DNA of 64,000 nucleotides from Pseudomonas sp. BCA17 (GCF_004519405.1 NZ_SGWI01000001.1:1302001-1366000), one strand, 5' to 3'. Shown: positions 8,021 to 17,455, counted from the first letter of the stretch. Program-made: numbers and translations. The notes: generated from the sequence alone by a model not told the origin.

Positions 8021-8998
8021 TCAGCCTCGCCGACTGGCACGCTGACTGCGATAGGTATCGAGGACTACGGCGATCACAATCACAGCACCCGTGATGATGC
8101 GCTTAGTGGGTTCCGTAGCACCGATCTGGGCAAGGCCAGCCGCCAGCACCGAAATGATCAACACACCGAAAAAGGTACTGATGACCGAACCGCGTCCGCC
8201 CATCAGGCTGGTGCCGCCGATCACCACAGCGGCGATCACTTGCAGCTCCAGGCCGGAACCGGCGTTCGGGTCTGCCGCCTCAAGGCGCGATATCTGGAAC
8301 AGCGCCGCAACACCGGCCAACAACCCCATCAGGCTGAATACCAGGATCTTGTAGGGCTTGGGATTGATCCCCGCCAGGCGCACAGCTTCTTCGTTTGTAC
8401 CAATACCGATGAGGTAACGACCGAATACCGTACGGGTCAGCACCAACTGCGCCGCAATAATCACCAGCAACGCGATGATGAACGACGGGGAAATGCCAAA
8501 GGCAATCGGGTTGGATAACCAGGCAAACGAGTCGCCGATATAAGCGGTGCGCGAGCCGGTCATCTGATAGGCCACGCCTCGCGCCATTTCCAGCACGCCG
8601 AGGGAGACGATAAACGATGGAATCCGCCAGGCGACGGTGATGGAGCCGGTTAGGGTGCCAGCCAGTGCCGCGCACCCCATGCCGAGTACGGCGGCCGGCA
8701 ACACGCTCCAGCCCCAGCCAAGAATCGCCACGCTGACCGCCGACGCAGCCAATGCCAGCACCGAGCCCACCGACAGGTCGATACCGCCGATGATCAGGAT
8801 GAAGGTCATGCCCACCGCCAGCACCATAAGGTCCGGAATCTGGTTGGCCAGGGTGCTGAAGGTGTCATAGGACAAGAAGTGGTCGCTGAGCACCGAGAAC
8901 AGCGCAATCATCGCGAGCAAGGCACCGGCCAGGCCCAGATAGGTACCCAGGCCGTAGAAGTTACCGCCGGCTTTACCGGGGGAAGTTATTGTTTTCAT
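8021..8998 (-). CDS. rbsC: Ribose ABC transporter, permease
   Basis: Inner-membrane channel of the ribose importer. The 325-residue protein has about 8-10 hydrophobic segments and the family signature ILIIGGIDLSVGSVLALAA in the first third. The conserved GGTSLMGGRGSVISTFFGVLII segment lies near the end. It overlaps rbsA by 4 bp (rbsA stop, rbsC start). Confidence 0.95.
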   Translation of the reverse strand: MKTITSPGKAGGNFYGLGTYLGLAGALLAMIALFSVLSDHFLSYDTFSTLANQIPDLMVLAVGMTFILIIGGIDLSVGSVLALAASAVSVAILGWGWSVLPAAVLGMGCAALAGTLTGSITVAWRIPSFIVSLGVLEMARGVAYQMTGSRTAYIGDSFAWLSNPIAFGISPSFIIALLVIIAAQLVLTRTVFGRYLIGIGTNEEAVRLAGINPKPYKILVFSLMGLLAGVAALFQISRLEAADPNAGSGLELQVIAAVVIGGTSLMGGRGSVISTFFGVLIISVLAAGLAQIGATEPTKRIITGAVIVIAVVLDTYRSQRASRRG

Positions 8999-10548
8999 GG
9001 GGTATCCCTAAGCACTGCGTCGTTGAGCAGCGCATCACGTTTTTGGTAACCGGCGAAGGCGGCGGCGAGCAACTCGTCCTGGGTCCAGCTATCGCGCTCG
9101 AAGGTTTCGATCAGGCGCCCGGCTGACAGCACGCCGATCCGATCACAGATCAGCATCAGCTCTCGCAGGTCGCTGGACACCACCACCAGCGCCTTGCCCT
9201 GGCGAGTCAGCTCGCCCAGCAAGGCATAGATGTCGAACTTTGCGCCAACGTCGATGCCCCGGGTGGGTTCGTCGAACAGCATCACTGCACAATCGCGCTC
9301 CAGCCAACGGCCAATCACGACTTTCTGCTGGTTACCGCCCGAAAGCTCGGAGACCAACTGCGCCGGACTGGAGCTGCGGATGCGCATGGCATCGACCTGA
9401 CGCTTGGCCAGGGCGGTTTCGTCACGGCTATTCACCACGCCGCCACCGGAAATCTTAGGCATGTTGCCCAGCGCGATGTTGGCGCTGATGGATTGGGTCA
9501 GCAGCAAGCCTTCACCTTTGCGGTCTTCGGTGATCAAGGCAATGCCATGCCCCACAGCGTCTACCGGCGAACGAATGCTTACCACTTGGGCTGACGAGCC
9601 AAGGGCAATCGTGCCACTGTCGGCCAGATCAGCGCCAAAGATCAGGCGCAGCAGTTCAGTACGACCGGCACCAATCAGGCCGGAGATGCCAAAGATTTCA
9701 CCGGCACGCACTTCAAAGGACACGTCGCGGACCTTGTCCGAACGGGTCAGCCCACTCACGGTCAAGGCGGGGCCACCAATGGTCCGTGGCCCCAGGTCGA
9801 TCTGCTCGCCCAGCTCACGGCCAACCATCAGGGTGACCAGTTGCTCGCTGTTGTAGTTGGCCATCGGCTCGACGCAGACCAGCCTGCCATCACGCAATAC
9901 CGCAATGCGTTGGGCAACACGGGCCAGTTCTTCGAGCCGGTGCGAGATGTAGATGATCGCCACGCCCCGAGCCTGCAGACGGGTGATCTGCTCGAACAGC
10001 ATCTCGACTTCACGGGCAGTGAGCATGGCCGTGGGCTCGTCGAGGATCAATACATGGCAATCGCCGATCAGGTTGCGCGCAATTTCGACCATTTGTTGAT
10101 GACCGATACCCAGGCTACCGACGAGGGTGTCCGGGTCGATTGCATCCAGGCCGACCTGGGCCATGGCTTCAATGGCGGCCGCGCGCAATTGCTTGCGGCT
10201 GATCCAGCCGCACTTGCTGGGCAGGTTATCCAGGAACAGGTTCTCGGCCACGGTCAGCGTCGGCAGCAAATTGAGCTCCTGCATGACCATGCGCACGCCC
10301 AGCTCTTCGGCCTGGGTGCGACTGCCCGGGCGATAGTCCTGGCCATTGAACTGCATGTGCCCGGTGGTCGGCGTAACCAACCCACCGATAATTTTCGACA
10401 GTGTGCTTTTACCTGCACCGTTCTCACCGGTCAGTGCCAGCACTTCCCCGCGATTGAGCGTCAGGGTGATGTCAGCCAGAACCGGTTGGGCATAGGTCTT
10501 GCCGATACCGCTGACCGAGAGGACAGCGTTCGGGGCGGAAGATGACAT
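8995..10548 (-). CDS. rbsA: Ribose ABC transporter, double ATPase
   Basis: Energises ribose uptake. The 517-residue protein has two nucleotide-binding halves, as in all sugar ABC ATPases of the RbsA/MglA type. The first half has Walker A GENGAGKST, a signature region around LGIGHQQMVEIARNL and Walker B VLILDEPTA. The second half has a degenerate Walker A (GLIGAGRTELLRLIFG), the signature LSGGNQQKVVIGRWL and VMLFDEPTRGIDVG. It starts 57 bp after rbsB, separated by a strong hairpin, and overlaps rbsC. Confidence 0.96.
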   Translation of the reverse strand: MSSSAPNAVLSVSGIGKTYAQPVLADITLTLNRGEVLALTGENGAGKSTLSKIIGGLVTPTTGHMQFNGQDYRPGSRTQAEELGVRMVMQELNLLPTLTVAENLFLDNLPSKCGWISRKQLRAAAIEAMAQVGLDAIDPDTLVGSLGIGHQQMVEIARNLIGDCHVLILDEPTAMLTAREVEMLFEQITRLQARGVAIIYISHRLEELARVAQRIAVLRDGRLVCVEPMANYNSEQLVTLMVGRELGEQIDLGPRTIGGPALTVSGLTRSDKVRDVSFEVRAGEIFGISGLIGAGRTELLRLIFGADLADSGTIALGSSAQVVSIRSPVDAVGHGIALITEDRKGEGLLLTQSISANIALGNMPKISGGGVVNSRDETALAKRQVDAMRIRSSSPAQLVSELSGGNQQKVVIGRWLERDCAVMLFDEPTRGIDVGAKFDIYALLGELTRQGKALVVVSSDLRELMLICDRIGVLSAGRLIETFERDSWTQDELLAAAFAGYQKRDALLNDAVLRDTP

Positions 10549-10562
10549 AGGAAAATCTCCAG

Positions 10563-10587
10563 GCGCCCGCTCAGGACGAGCGGGCGC
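10563..10587 (-). promoter_or_regulatory. Stable intergenic hairpin between rbsB and rbsA
   Basis: A perfect 10-bp stem, GCGCCCGCTC/GAGCGGGCGC, with a 5-nt loop and no U-run sits in the 57-bp gap after rbsB. Such elements in binding-protein operons protect the upstream message from 3' decay or thin out transcription. This would give more RbsB than RbsA/C. The role here is inferred from position. Confidence 0.6.
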
Positions 10588-10605
10588 TGTTGGGTACTGC
10601 CGGGA

Positions 10606-11565
10606 TTACTTCTTGAGGACGAGTTCGACAGGGGTTTCGATCACGCCGTCTTTGGCATCGACTTTCTCACCCTTGACCAGCTTGAGCGCGTTCTGGATAC
10701 CGAATACGGCCTGCTGGGCAGCAGCCTGGTCGGCGGTCGCCAGTACACGGCCGTCCTGCAGCATCGGCTTGATGGCTTCGATGTTGTCATAGCCGACCAC
10801 CAGCACTTTGCCGGCCTTGCCTGCCGCACGTACGGCAGAGACAGCGCCCAGGGCCATGTTGTCGTTACCGGCCAGGAGAGCCTTGAGGTCTGGGTATTCG
10901 CTCAGCATGGCGGAAGCCACTTTCTGACCCTGGTCGATTTCCCAGTTGCCGGACTGGGTGGAGACGATCTTCATGCCGGCGGCGTCCATCGCATCTTTGT
11001 AGCCCGCGGTGCGCTGCTGGGCATTGGTGGTGGTTGGCACGCCTTCGATGATCGCGACTTTGTCACCCGAGGTCAGGTGCTTGGCCAGGTAATCGCCGAC
11101 CAGCTTGGAGCCTTTGCGGTTATCGGGGCCTACGAATGGAATGTCGAGGTTCTTGCTTTTCAGCACCTCAGGATCGAGACGGTTATCAATATTGACGACC
11201 TTGATGCCCGCATCCGAGGCTTTCTTCAGCACGGTGACCAGCGCCTTGGAATCTGCAGGGGCGATCACGATGGCGTTAACCTTGGCGAGGATCATCTGGT
11301 TGACGATATCGATCTGCGCGCTGGTATCGGTTTCGTTCTTGATGCCGTTGGTGATCATGTCGAAGTCGGCGGCGTGGGCCTTCTGGTAGTCCTTGGCACC
11401 GTCTTGCATCGTGACGAAAAATTCATTGGCGAGGGATTTCATGACCAGGCCGACCTTGGGTTTGGCGGCGGCGTCATCGGCAAATGCAGAGGAGAGAGGC
11501 AAGGCAGCGGATGCGGCAGCAAGCACAGCGACAGCAAGAAGACGTCCAGCAAATGGCAGCTTCAT
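10606..11565 (-). CDS. rbsB: Ribose-binding periplasmic protein
   Basis: Captures ribose in the periplasm and presents it to RbsAC. The 319-residue precursor has a Sec signal (KLPFAGRLLAVAVLAAASAALPLSSAFA-D) and a class I sugar-binding fold. Family landmarks are VGLVMKSLANEFFVTMQDGAK at the start, a middle INIDNRLD-like segment (VVNIDNRLD), and GNDNMALGAVSAVRAAG with VVGYDNIEAI in the C-terminal lobe. It is first in the operon, about 130 bp downstream of the promoter and operator. Confidence 0.96.
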   Translation of the reverse strand: MKLPFAGRLLAVAVLAAASAALPLSSAFADDAAAKPKVGLVMKSLANEFFVTMQDGAKDYQKAHAADFDMITNGIKNETDTSAQIDIVNQMILAKVNAIVIAPADSKALVTVLKKASDAGIKVVNIDNRLDPEVLKSKNLDIPFVGPDNRKGSKLVGDYLAKHLTSGDKVAIIEGVPTTTNAQQRTAGYKDAMDAAGMKIVSTQSGNWEIDQGQKVASAMLSEYPDLKALLAGNDNMALGAVSAVRAAGKAGKVLVVGYDNIEAIKPMLQDGRVLATADQAAAQQAVFGIQNALKLVKGEKVDAKDGVIETPVELVLKK

Positions 11566-11690
11566 GGGTTCACTCCGATCTTATGATTATTGTGAGCAAC
11601 GCTTGCACCGAAACCCTCTTCGGCAGCCGTCCCACCCGGGTGGCTTAAACGAGCTGTCACGACACTCCAGGAGCGGCCCGTGAAACATCT

Positions 11691-11741
11691 CGCAAACGTT
11701 TGCGTTATTCAAACTATGCGAACCTTGTCGAGATTTGTCAA
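11691..11741 (-). promoter_or_regulatory. rbs operon sigma-70 promoter with perfect RbsR-type operator
   Basis: On the minus strand, TTGACA (11741-11736) and CATAGT (11718-11713) are spaced by 17 bp, a good sigma-70 pair. Nine bases after the -10 box comes the fully symmetric 14-mer CGCAAACGTTTGCG (11704-11691), the shape of a LacI-family operator with a central CG. It would cover the transcription start and early transcribed region, so bound RbsR would block initiation. The operator is about 125 bp before the rbsB start. Confidence 0.8.
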
Positions 11742-11892
11742 CGGGGGAAACCGTCTTTCATCCAAGGTTTTCAGCCCCTGCTTTATGCACCGCCATGGAT
11801 GCGCTTGAGCATCGCCTTCGCCTTGCCTTGCTCCAAAACGACAGGCTCTGACGCCAGGGTCATACCAGAGCGAGGAATACTCCGTCATATTT

Positions 11893-11948
11893 TTCGGACA
11901 ACCGAACGAAATACCAGCGCACTGTTCGGAAAGCCGGACAACCAAGCC
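11893..11948 (+). promoter_or_regulatory. Two AauR-type activator sites upstream of ansB
   Basis: The sequence TTCGG-ACAA-CCGAA at 11893-11906 is an exact match to the inverted repeat TTCGG-N4-CCGAA, which I recall as the AauR site of Pseudomonas putida acidic-amino-acid genes. TTCGG-AAAG-CCGGA at 11935-11948 matches at all but one base. The two are 42 bp apart, four helical turns, and lie about 75-145 bp before the sigma-54 element. This suits an enhancer-binding response regulator. Confidence 0.65.
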
Positions 11949-12022
11949 TTTCACACATTAAAAAAGACAAATTAAGTTGTTTTAAATCAATACGTTAATT
12001 TATATCCATGCACACAATCGGC

Positions 12023-12039
12023 CTGGTACAAATCCTGCT
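12023..12039 (+). promoter_or_regulatory. Candidate sigma-54 promoter of ansB
   Basis: CTGGTACAAATCCTGCT has the GG and GC dinucleotides exactly 10 bases apart, as needed at -24/-12. It departs from the consensus by a C for T just before TGC. It lies about 90 bp before the ansB ATG and downstream of two AauR-type sites. Confidence 0.6.
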
Positions 12040-12088
12040 CTTTCTCAGCACCTTGAGGCGTTCAGAACCGCCCGGGTGTTCTAGATGA

Positions 12089-13216
<1,128 letters not shown>

Positions 13217-13233
13217 TTTGCGCTGATACTCGG

Positions 13234-13253
13234 TAGGGGCTTTACCGCCCCTA
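13234..13253 (+). terminator. Hairpin after ansB
   Basis: TAGGGGC/GCCCCTA with loop TTTACC begins 18 bp after the ansB stop. There is no U-run, so termination is possible but not certain. Confidence 0.35.
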
Positions 13254-13362
13254 TCTCCCCCGCCTCCCCCATAAAACTCCCGCCCTACACCAAAACTCCT
13301 GAATCGCTGTCAGACGAACTGCTTGAATTTTAAGTAGTTGCGAAATCGCCCACAGTTAAATA

Positions 13363-13378
13363 CTGTATGTGCGTACAG
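13363..13378 (+). promoter_or_regulatory. SOS (LexA) box
   Basis: CTGT-ATGTGCGT-ACAG is an exact CTGT-N8-ACAG match, the core of the gammaproteobacterial LexA operator. It sits 19 bp before the GTG start of the DUF1654 gene. It covers the only upstream ATG of that frame, which argues that translation does not begin at that ATG. Confidence 0.8.
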
Positions 13379-13396
13379 CCAATTAAGGAAACCTCG

Positions 13397-13639
13397 GTGG
13401 CAAACTCCTCTTCCGCAGCGCCCGACGCTTACGAGCGCCTGGCCCTTCGCGTGCAAAAGATCATCAATTCAACCAACGCCCAGAAAGCCAAGGCAGCGTT
13501 GATCTTCCGCCTGCCGGATGAACCTGTGGATGAATGGGAGCGCCTGCTGGAAGAGATCGCCGAGAACGACAACGTCACCCTCGCCTATCGGGATGACGGG
13601 GGTGTACAGATTTTCTGGGTTGTGCCGAAGGAAGATTGA
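13397..13639 (+). CDS. DUF1654-like small protein, SOS-controlled
   Basis: An 80-residue soluble protein resembling DUF1654, a family of short Pseudomonas proteins. The segment AYERLALRVQKIINSTNAQKAKAALIFRL with a WERLLEEI helix and a final hydrophobic strand (VQIFWVV) is the recognisable part. The start is taken as GTG at 13397 because AAGGAAA lies 5 bp upstream and the LexA box occupies the alternative start at 13367. endA begins 4 bp after its stop, so the two form an operon. Molecular function unknown; a role in the DNA damage response is inferred from the box. Confidence 0.75.
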   Translation: MANSSSAAPDAYERLALRVQKIINSTNAQKAKAALIFRLPDEPVDEWERLLEEIAENDNVTLAYRDDGGVQIFWVVPKED

Positions 13640-13643
13640 TTGA

Positions 13644-14333
13644 ATGAGTGTCCGTTTTATTGCTGCGTGCTGCCTGCTTTTTACCCTCACCGCCAACGCC
13701 CAAGCCCCTCGAACCTTCAGCGAAGCCAAGAAAATCGCCTGGAAGCTCTACGCTCCGCAATCCACCGAGTTCTATTGCGGCTGCAAATACACCGGCAACC
13801 GCGTGGACCTGAAAGCCTGTGGTTACATCCCGCGCAAAAATGCCAACCGCGCCGCGCGCATTGAGTGGGAACACATTGTGCCGGCCTGGCAAATCGGGCA
13901 TCAGCGCCAGTGCTGGCAAAATGGCGGGCGAAAAAACTGCACGCGCCACGATGATGTGTTCAAGCGCGCCGAGGCGGACCTGCACAATCTGGTGCCGAGT
14001 ATCGGCGAAGTGAATGGCGACCGTAACAACTTCAGCTTTGGCTGGTTGCCGGTACAAAGCGGGCAGTACGGCTCATGCCTGACCCAAGTGGACTTCAAGG
14101 CCAAGAAAGTCATGCCGCGCCCGTCCATCCGGGGAATGATCGCTCGCACGTACTTTTATATGAGCAAGCAATACGGCTTGCGCCTGTCAAAACAGGATCG
14201 CCAACTGTACGAAGCCTGGAACAAGACCTATCCGGTGCAAACCTGGGAGCGCCAGCGCAACCAGACAGTGGCTTGCGTGATGGGGCGCGGCAATGAATTC
14301 GTCGGCCCGGTGAACTTGAAAGCCTGCAGTTGA
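13644..14333 (+). CDS. endA: Endonuclease I (periplasmic/secreted DNase)
   Basis: A 229-residue non-specific DNase of the EndA/Vvn type. A signal peptide (FIAACCLLFTLTANA-Q) sends it to the periplasm or outside. The core has paired cysteines (FYCGCKY, LKACGYIP), the active-site region RIEWEHIVPAW with the general-base His, and the metal-binding region DLHNLVPSIGEVNGDRNNFSFG with Asn and Glu. Further cysteines (QRQCWQNGGRKNC) make disulfides likely. It is cotranscribed with the DUF1654 gene under an SOS box, an unusual control for a periplasmic nuclease. A GGGCGG/CCGCCC hairpin follows the stop. Confidence 0.92.
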   Translation: MSVRFIAACCLLFTLTANAQAPRTFSEAKKIAWKLYAPQSTEFYCGCKYTGNRVDLKACGYIPRKNANRAARIEWEHIVPAWQIGHQRQCWQNGGRKNCTRHDDVFKRAEADLHNLVPSIGEVNGDRNNFSFGWLPVQSGQYGSCLTQVDFKAKKVMPRPSIRGMIARTYFYMSKQYGLRLSKQDRQLYEAWNKTYPVQTWERQRNQTVACVMGRGNEFVGPVNLKACS

Positions 14334-14364
14334 ATGTGGGCGGCACTCCCGCCCAACCTGCCCA

Positions 14365-14745
14365 CTACTGCGCGGTTTTGTGCTCGACGACCTGCGACTC
14401 GGTGTCGTTCTTCTTGGCACGGGCCAACTTTTCGGTCAGCAGTGCCTGCTTGGCTTCGGCTTCGGCTTTGCTGGCAAACGGCCCTAGAAATACCTCGTCC
14501 TTACCGTCCACTTTCACAATATAAAAACTGAAGCCGTGTTCCAGCAACCAGGCGGTCAGGTCGGTGATCGCCTGCAGTTTGTGGTCCGGAGGACCGACCC
14601 ACACATCCCATTCCTGAGCGGCAATTGCACCGGTTTGTGGCTGGCTTTCGGTCACGGCAGGCTTGGCCTTGGGAGCATCGACACTTTTACCTTCACCGCA
14701 ACCGGCCAATGCCAACACCGCAATTGCCATCGCTACTTTACGCAC
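14365..14745 (-). CDS. SPOR-domain lipoprotein
   Basis: A 126-residue protein with a lipobox (AIAVLALAGCGEG), a Pro/Lys/Ala-rich linker and a C-terminal SPOR-like domain (WDVWVGPPDHKLQAITDLTAWL ... YIVKVDGKDEVFLGPFASKAEAEAKQALL). SPOR domains bind septal peptidoglycan lacking stem peptides. A role at the division site or in envelope maintenance is therefore plausible. The start chosen is GTG at 14745, which has AAGGAG 7 bp upstream; the upstream ATG at 14784 has no such site. It converges with endA. Confidence 0.78.
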   Translation of the reverse strand: MRKVAMAIAVLALAGCGEGKSVDAPKAKPAVTESQPQTGAIAAQEWDVWVGPPDHKLQAITDLTAWLLEHGFSFYIVKVDGKDEVFLGPFASKAEAEAKQALLTEKLARAKKNDTESQVVEHKTAQ

Positions 14746-14992
14746 AGCCCTGCTCCTTTGAGGATAAAGAGGCAACTTTACCATTCACTGTCTATTCTGG
14801 CCGTCATAAACGTTGGCTTAAACAATGCGAATGATGTACCGCAGACCTGTATGATGCCGCCATGGGAATTAATGTCGCCTCTATGCGTCCTAAAAGAGGC
14901 AGTCACAGGGAAGCGCTTAGCAGTAAGCTACACACATCTGACACCTACCCTGTCTGAAACATGTGTCCTTAAAAGTAATCAAGGAGAAGTCC

Positions 14993-15187
14993 ATGCTTAT
15001 ACTCACCCGCAAAGTCGGTGAAAGCATAAACATCGGTGATGACATTACGATCACCATCCTGGGCGTCAGCGGCCAGCAAGTTCGAATCGGCATCAACGCC
15101 CCCAAGGACGTTGCCGTGCATCGTGAGGAAATTTACCAACGCATCCAGGCCGGCCTTACAGCTCCGGACAAAAACCAGACTCCTTGA
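14993..15187 (+). CDS. rsmA: Carbon storage regulator / RsmA RNA-binding protein
   Basis: Post-transcriptional regulator that binds GGA motifs in leaders and represses translation. In pseudomonads it is the output of the GacS/GacA system. The 64-residue protein begins [18 protein letters not shown] with the RNA-contacting LTRK, and carries the second conserved strand [18 protein letters not shown] precedes the ATG. It stands alone. Fluorescens-group strains have a second copy, rsmE; the assignment to rsmA rather than another csrA-type copy rests on sequence resemblance only. Confidence 0.92.
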   Translation: MLILTRKVGESINIGDDITITILGVSGQQVRIGINAPKDVAVHREEIYQRIQAGLTAPDKNQTP

Positions 15188-15397
15188 AGCACCTCGAGTA
15201 GCCAGCCTTTTCGTTCACAGTGATGGCTGGCGAAAACCCGTTCAGCCTGCTCGCGTTTGCTTACGTGACCAGCGCGCCTAGTGCATTTCCCCTCGCCGTG
15301 AGATGAAACTGTCATGAAGCCTGGAACTTGCTGCGTTATTCGCAGCCGAACCTTCAGATAATCATCCTGCCATCTGTGTGCATTTAGGAGCACGTCG

Positions 15398-15661
15398 ATG
15401 AGGCATCCAGCAACACAACCGCTTATTTCCAGATCCTGGATGATCGCCCTGCTCATAGGGTTGGTTTTGTTCGCTGCCGGATGCGGTTTGAGGTTCGAAA
15501 TCGAAGGCGCCACCGATCCGAGTACTCACTCCTGGCTGGACCTCGCGTTACTGCTGTGTGGTTACCTGCTGGTGTTCTGCCTCAAGCCGATCCAGAAGAC
15601 TGTTTTGCGTAAGTTATGCCAACGGGCAGCCCATCGAGCGCCTCAGAAGACCACACGTTGA
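15398..15661 (+). CDS. Small inner-membrane protein of unknown function
   Basis: An 87-residue protein with two predicted membrane segments (about 13-30, WMIALLIGLVLFAAGCG, and about 45-63, WLDLALLLCGYLLVFCL) joined by a short polar loop. The C-terminal tail is basic (KTVLRKLCQRAAHR). AGGAG lies before the ATG. Neither neighbours nor motifs suggest a role. Confidence 0.6.
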   Translation: MRHPATQPLISRSWMIALLIGLVLFAAGCGLRFEIEGATDPSTHSWLDLALLLCGYLLVFCLKPIQKTVLRKLCQRAAHRAPQKTTR

Positions 15662-15751
15662 CATTGCCACGCTATCAGATTGCCGGTATTTACAGACTCG
15701 CAGTAACACCTATGCTTGGGCTGGCACGGGCAGTGAAAGGTGCTAAAGCTG

Positions 15752-16048
15752 ATGGACACTCTCAATAAATCTCAAATCGAACAGGCACTGGCCGCACGCT
15801 TGCCCAGCTACACGGTGACCTGCACGCTGCATGCGGACGGCACCCTGTCGGCCATTCTCAGTGGCCCGGAAACCGACCACTTTGCGATTACCGGAATCGT
15901 GCGTGCACACTATCGCGGCGCCGAAGCCATTGCCCGGCTCGCCAATGAGATACTCAGGGAAATGGTGCTCTCGCGCCAGGGCATGAGAAGTAGCCGGTTG
16001 CAAGCCTCATCAGCTCTTGCCATGTGTGAAGAACAACGAGACCGATAA
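15752..16048 (+). CDS. DUF1652-like small protein
   Basis: A 98-residue soluble protein. The central part (IEQALAARLPSYTVTCTLHADGTLSAILSGPETDHFAITGIVRAHYRGAEAIARLANEIL) has the strand-helix pattern of the DUF1652 family common in Pseudomonas. The C-terminal 30 residues are less conserved in character. The start is taken at the ATG at 15752; a 4-residue longer start is possible. Function unknown. Confidence 0.6.
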   Translation: MDTLNKSQIEQALAARLPSYTVTCTLHADGTLSAILSGPETDHFAITGIVRAHYRGAEAIARLANEILREMVLSRQGMRSSRLQASSALAMCEEQRDR

Positions 16049-16067
16049 CAGCCTCGGTGCTTTCACA

Positions 16068-16745
16068 TCACCTTGGCAAATGCCTCAAGTACAACAAGCC
16101 GTCAGCATCGCGCCGGGCTCGCAGTCCCTCATACCCGTCTATGCAGGGATGTGCCGTCGCCAGGGGCGTGAGGTGCGTTGAGGTGACCACCATCACATCT
16201 GCTCCCGCAGCCTCCCCCGCGCGAATCCCCACCGCGGCATCCTCGAACACCAGGCAGTCCTGCACCAGTACGCCCAGGCGCTGCGCGCCCAGCACGTAAC
16301 AGGCAGGATCAGGCTTGCCGCGATCAACATCTTCCGCCGTCACCAACACCGCCGGCGCGGCAATGCCCGCCGCTTGCAAGCGACGCAATGCCAGCGCTTT
16401 GGGTGCAGATGTAACCAACGCCCATTGTTCACCTGGCAGGCTGTTCAGAAACTCGACAGCACCGGGAATCGCCACAACTCCCTGGACGTCATCGATTTCA
16501 GCCTCGGTGATCCACTGCGCTTCGACCTCCGGGTCAACGCCCGGTAACGCCTGGCGAGTGATGGTATCGATGGCCCGGGCACCATGGATAGTGGCGAGGA
16601 ACGCCTCGACATCCAAGCCATGGCGCCCAGCCCAGCGGCTCCACACACGCTCGGCGGCGGCAATGGAATTGAGCAGGGTGCCGTCCATATCGAACAGAAA
16701 GGCACGGTAGCGTTGGTTAAATACGGAGGGGCCTGGAGCGGACAC
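16068..16745 (-). CDS. HAD-family sugar phosphatase
   Basis: A 225-residue HAD subfamily IA hydrolase. Motif I FDMDGTLLNS supplies the nucleophile Asp, motif II is VTSAPK, motif III lies in DVDRGKPDPACY, and motif IV is FEDAAVGIRAGEAAG. A helical cap lies between motifs I and II. The overall look is that of small sugar-phosphate or glycerol-3-phosphate phosphatases. The exact substrate cannot be read. It has no close operon partners. Confidence 0.82.
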   Translation of the reverse strand: MSAPGPSVFNQRYRAFLFDMDGTLLNSIAAAERVWSRWAGRHGLDVEAFLATIHGARAIDTITRQALPGVDPEVEAQWITEAEIDDVQGVVAIPGAVEFLNSLPGEQWALVTSAPKALALRRLQAAGIAAPAVLVTAEDVDRGKPDPACYVLGAQRLGVLVQDCLVFEDAAVGIRAGEAAGADVMVVTSTHLTPLATAHPCIDGYEGLRARRDADGLLYLRHLPR

Positions 16746-17008
16746 TGCTGGTTTTCCTTATTCGCGAACATGGGCTGACCCCGATGCAATCTACGGATCA
16801 CGCCATTGCATCGCAACCTTGGAATAAAGCGACAGGTACTCGGCCATCAACCCGGATCGGGTAGATTTCCTCGCCAGGCATATGCGCGCCAACACTCTCG
16901 AGCGACCGCCACGCACCCGCATAACGGGCGGTACCGCGTGAGCAATGAATACGGGGCGACGTGCTTTGAGCGGTGTTTACCTGATCATGAGGTGCGAGGG
17001 GCTGCAGC

Positions 17009-17455
17009 TCAATCAAAAACACCGTTAAGCACTTCGTAGATGATGCCAGTGGCAATGGTCACCAATATCAAGTCGGTGCCCACTTGCTGCCACTCGTAGC
17101 CATCGTAACGGGGCAAATGCCCCACCAAGCGGCCGTCCAGCTTCTTGGCGATGCCCGGCGGCAGCGGCTTGCCACGTGCCAGTTTCTTTTGAATGCCAGG
17201 CGGCAAGGCCGGCCCGGGGCTCCAATAATTGCGGTAGCCACCCAACGCACTCAGGACTGCGCCGCGATCAACGTTGGGGCCGCCCCTGGCTGACCCACCC
17301 TTGCCAGTGAGCTTGTCCGGCCCCTGATCACCATGGGCATTGCCTTTATTATTACCCTGCCCTTTACCATTACCCGGATCGGCAAAGGCCAGGCCACTGG
17401 TCACGGACACTACAAGCGTTAAAACTGCAGATACTAATTTCATCCGTTTGAACAT
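17009..17455 (-). CDS. CigR/RcnB-like exported protein
   Basis: A 148-residue protein with a signal peptide (KLVSAVLTLVVSVTSGLAFA-D) and a low-complexity Gly/Asn/Lys section (GNGKGQGNNKGNAHG). The C-terminal domain contains PPGIQKKLARGKPLPPGIAKKL, typical of the family that includes Salmonella CigR, and ends in a hydrophobic stretch (LILVTIATGIIYEVL). I chose the ATG at 17455 (GGAA upstream). In Salmonella the homologue lowers virulence; its role in Pseudomonas is not established. Confidence 0.75.
   Translation of the reverse strand: MFKRMKLVSAVLTLVVSVTSGLAFADPGNGKGQGNNKGNAHGDQGPDKLTGKGGSARGGPNVDRGAVLSALGGYRNYWSPGPALPPGIQKKLARGKPLPPGIAKKLDGRLVGHLPRYDGYEWQQVGTDLILVTIATGIIYEVLNGVFD

Noticed and set aside
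15133..15513. 126-codon minus-strand frame after rsmA
   Set aside because: Overlaps the end of rsmA and the start of a membrane-protein gene; no ribosome site.
16798..17055. 85-codon minus-strand frame between the HAD and CigR-like genes
   Set aside because: Overlaps the end of the CigR-like gene and has no ribosome site or domain.
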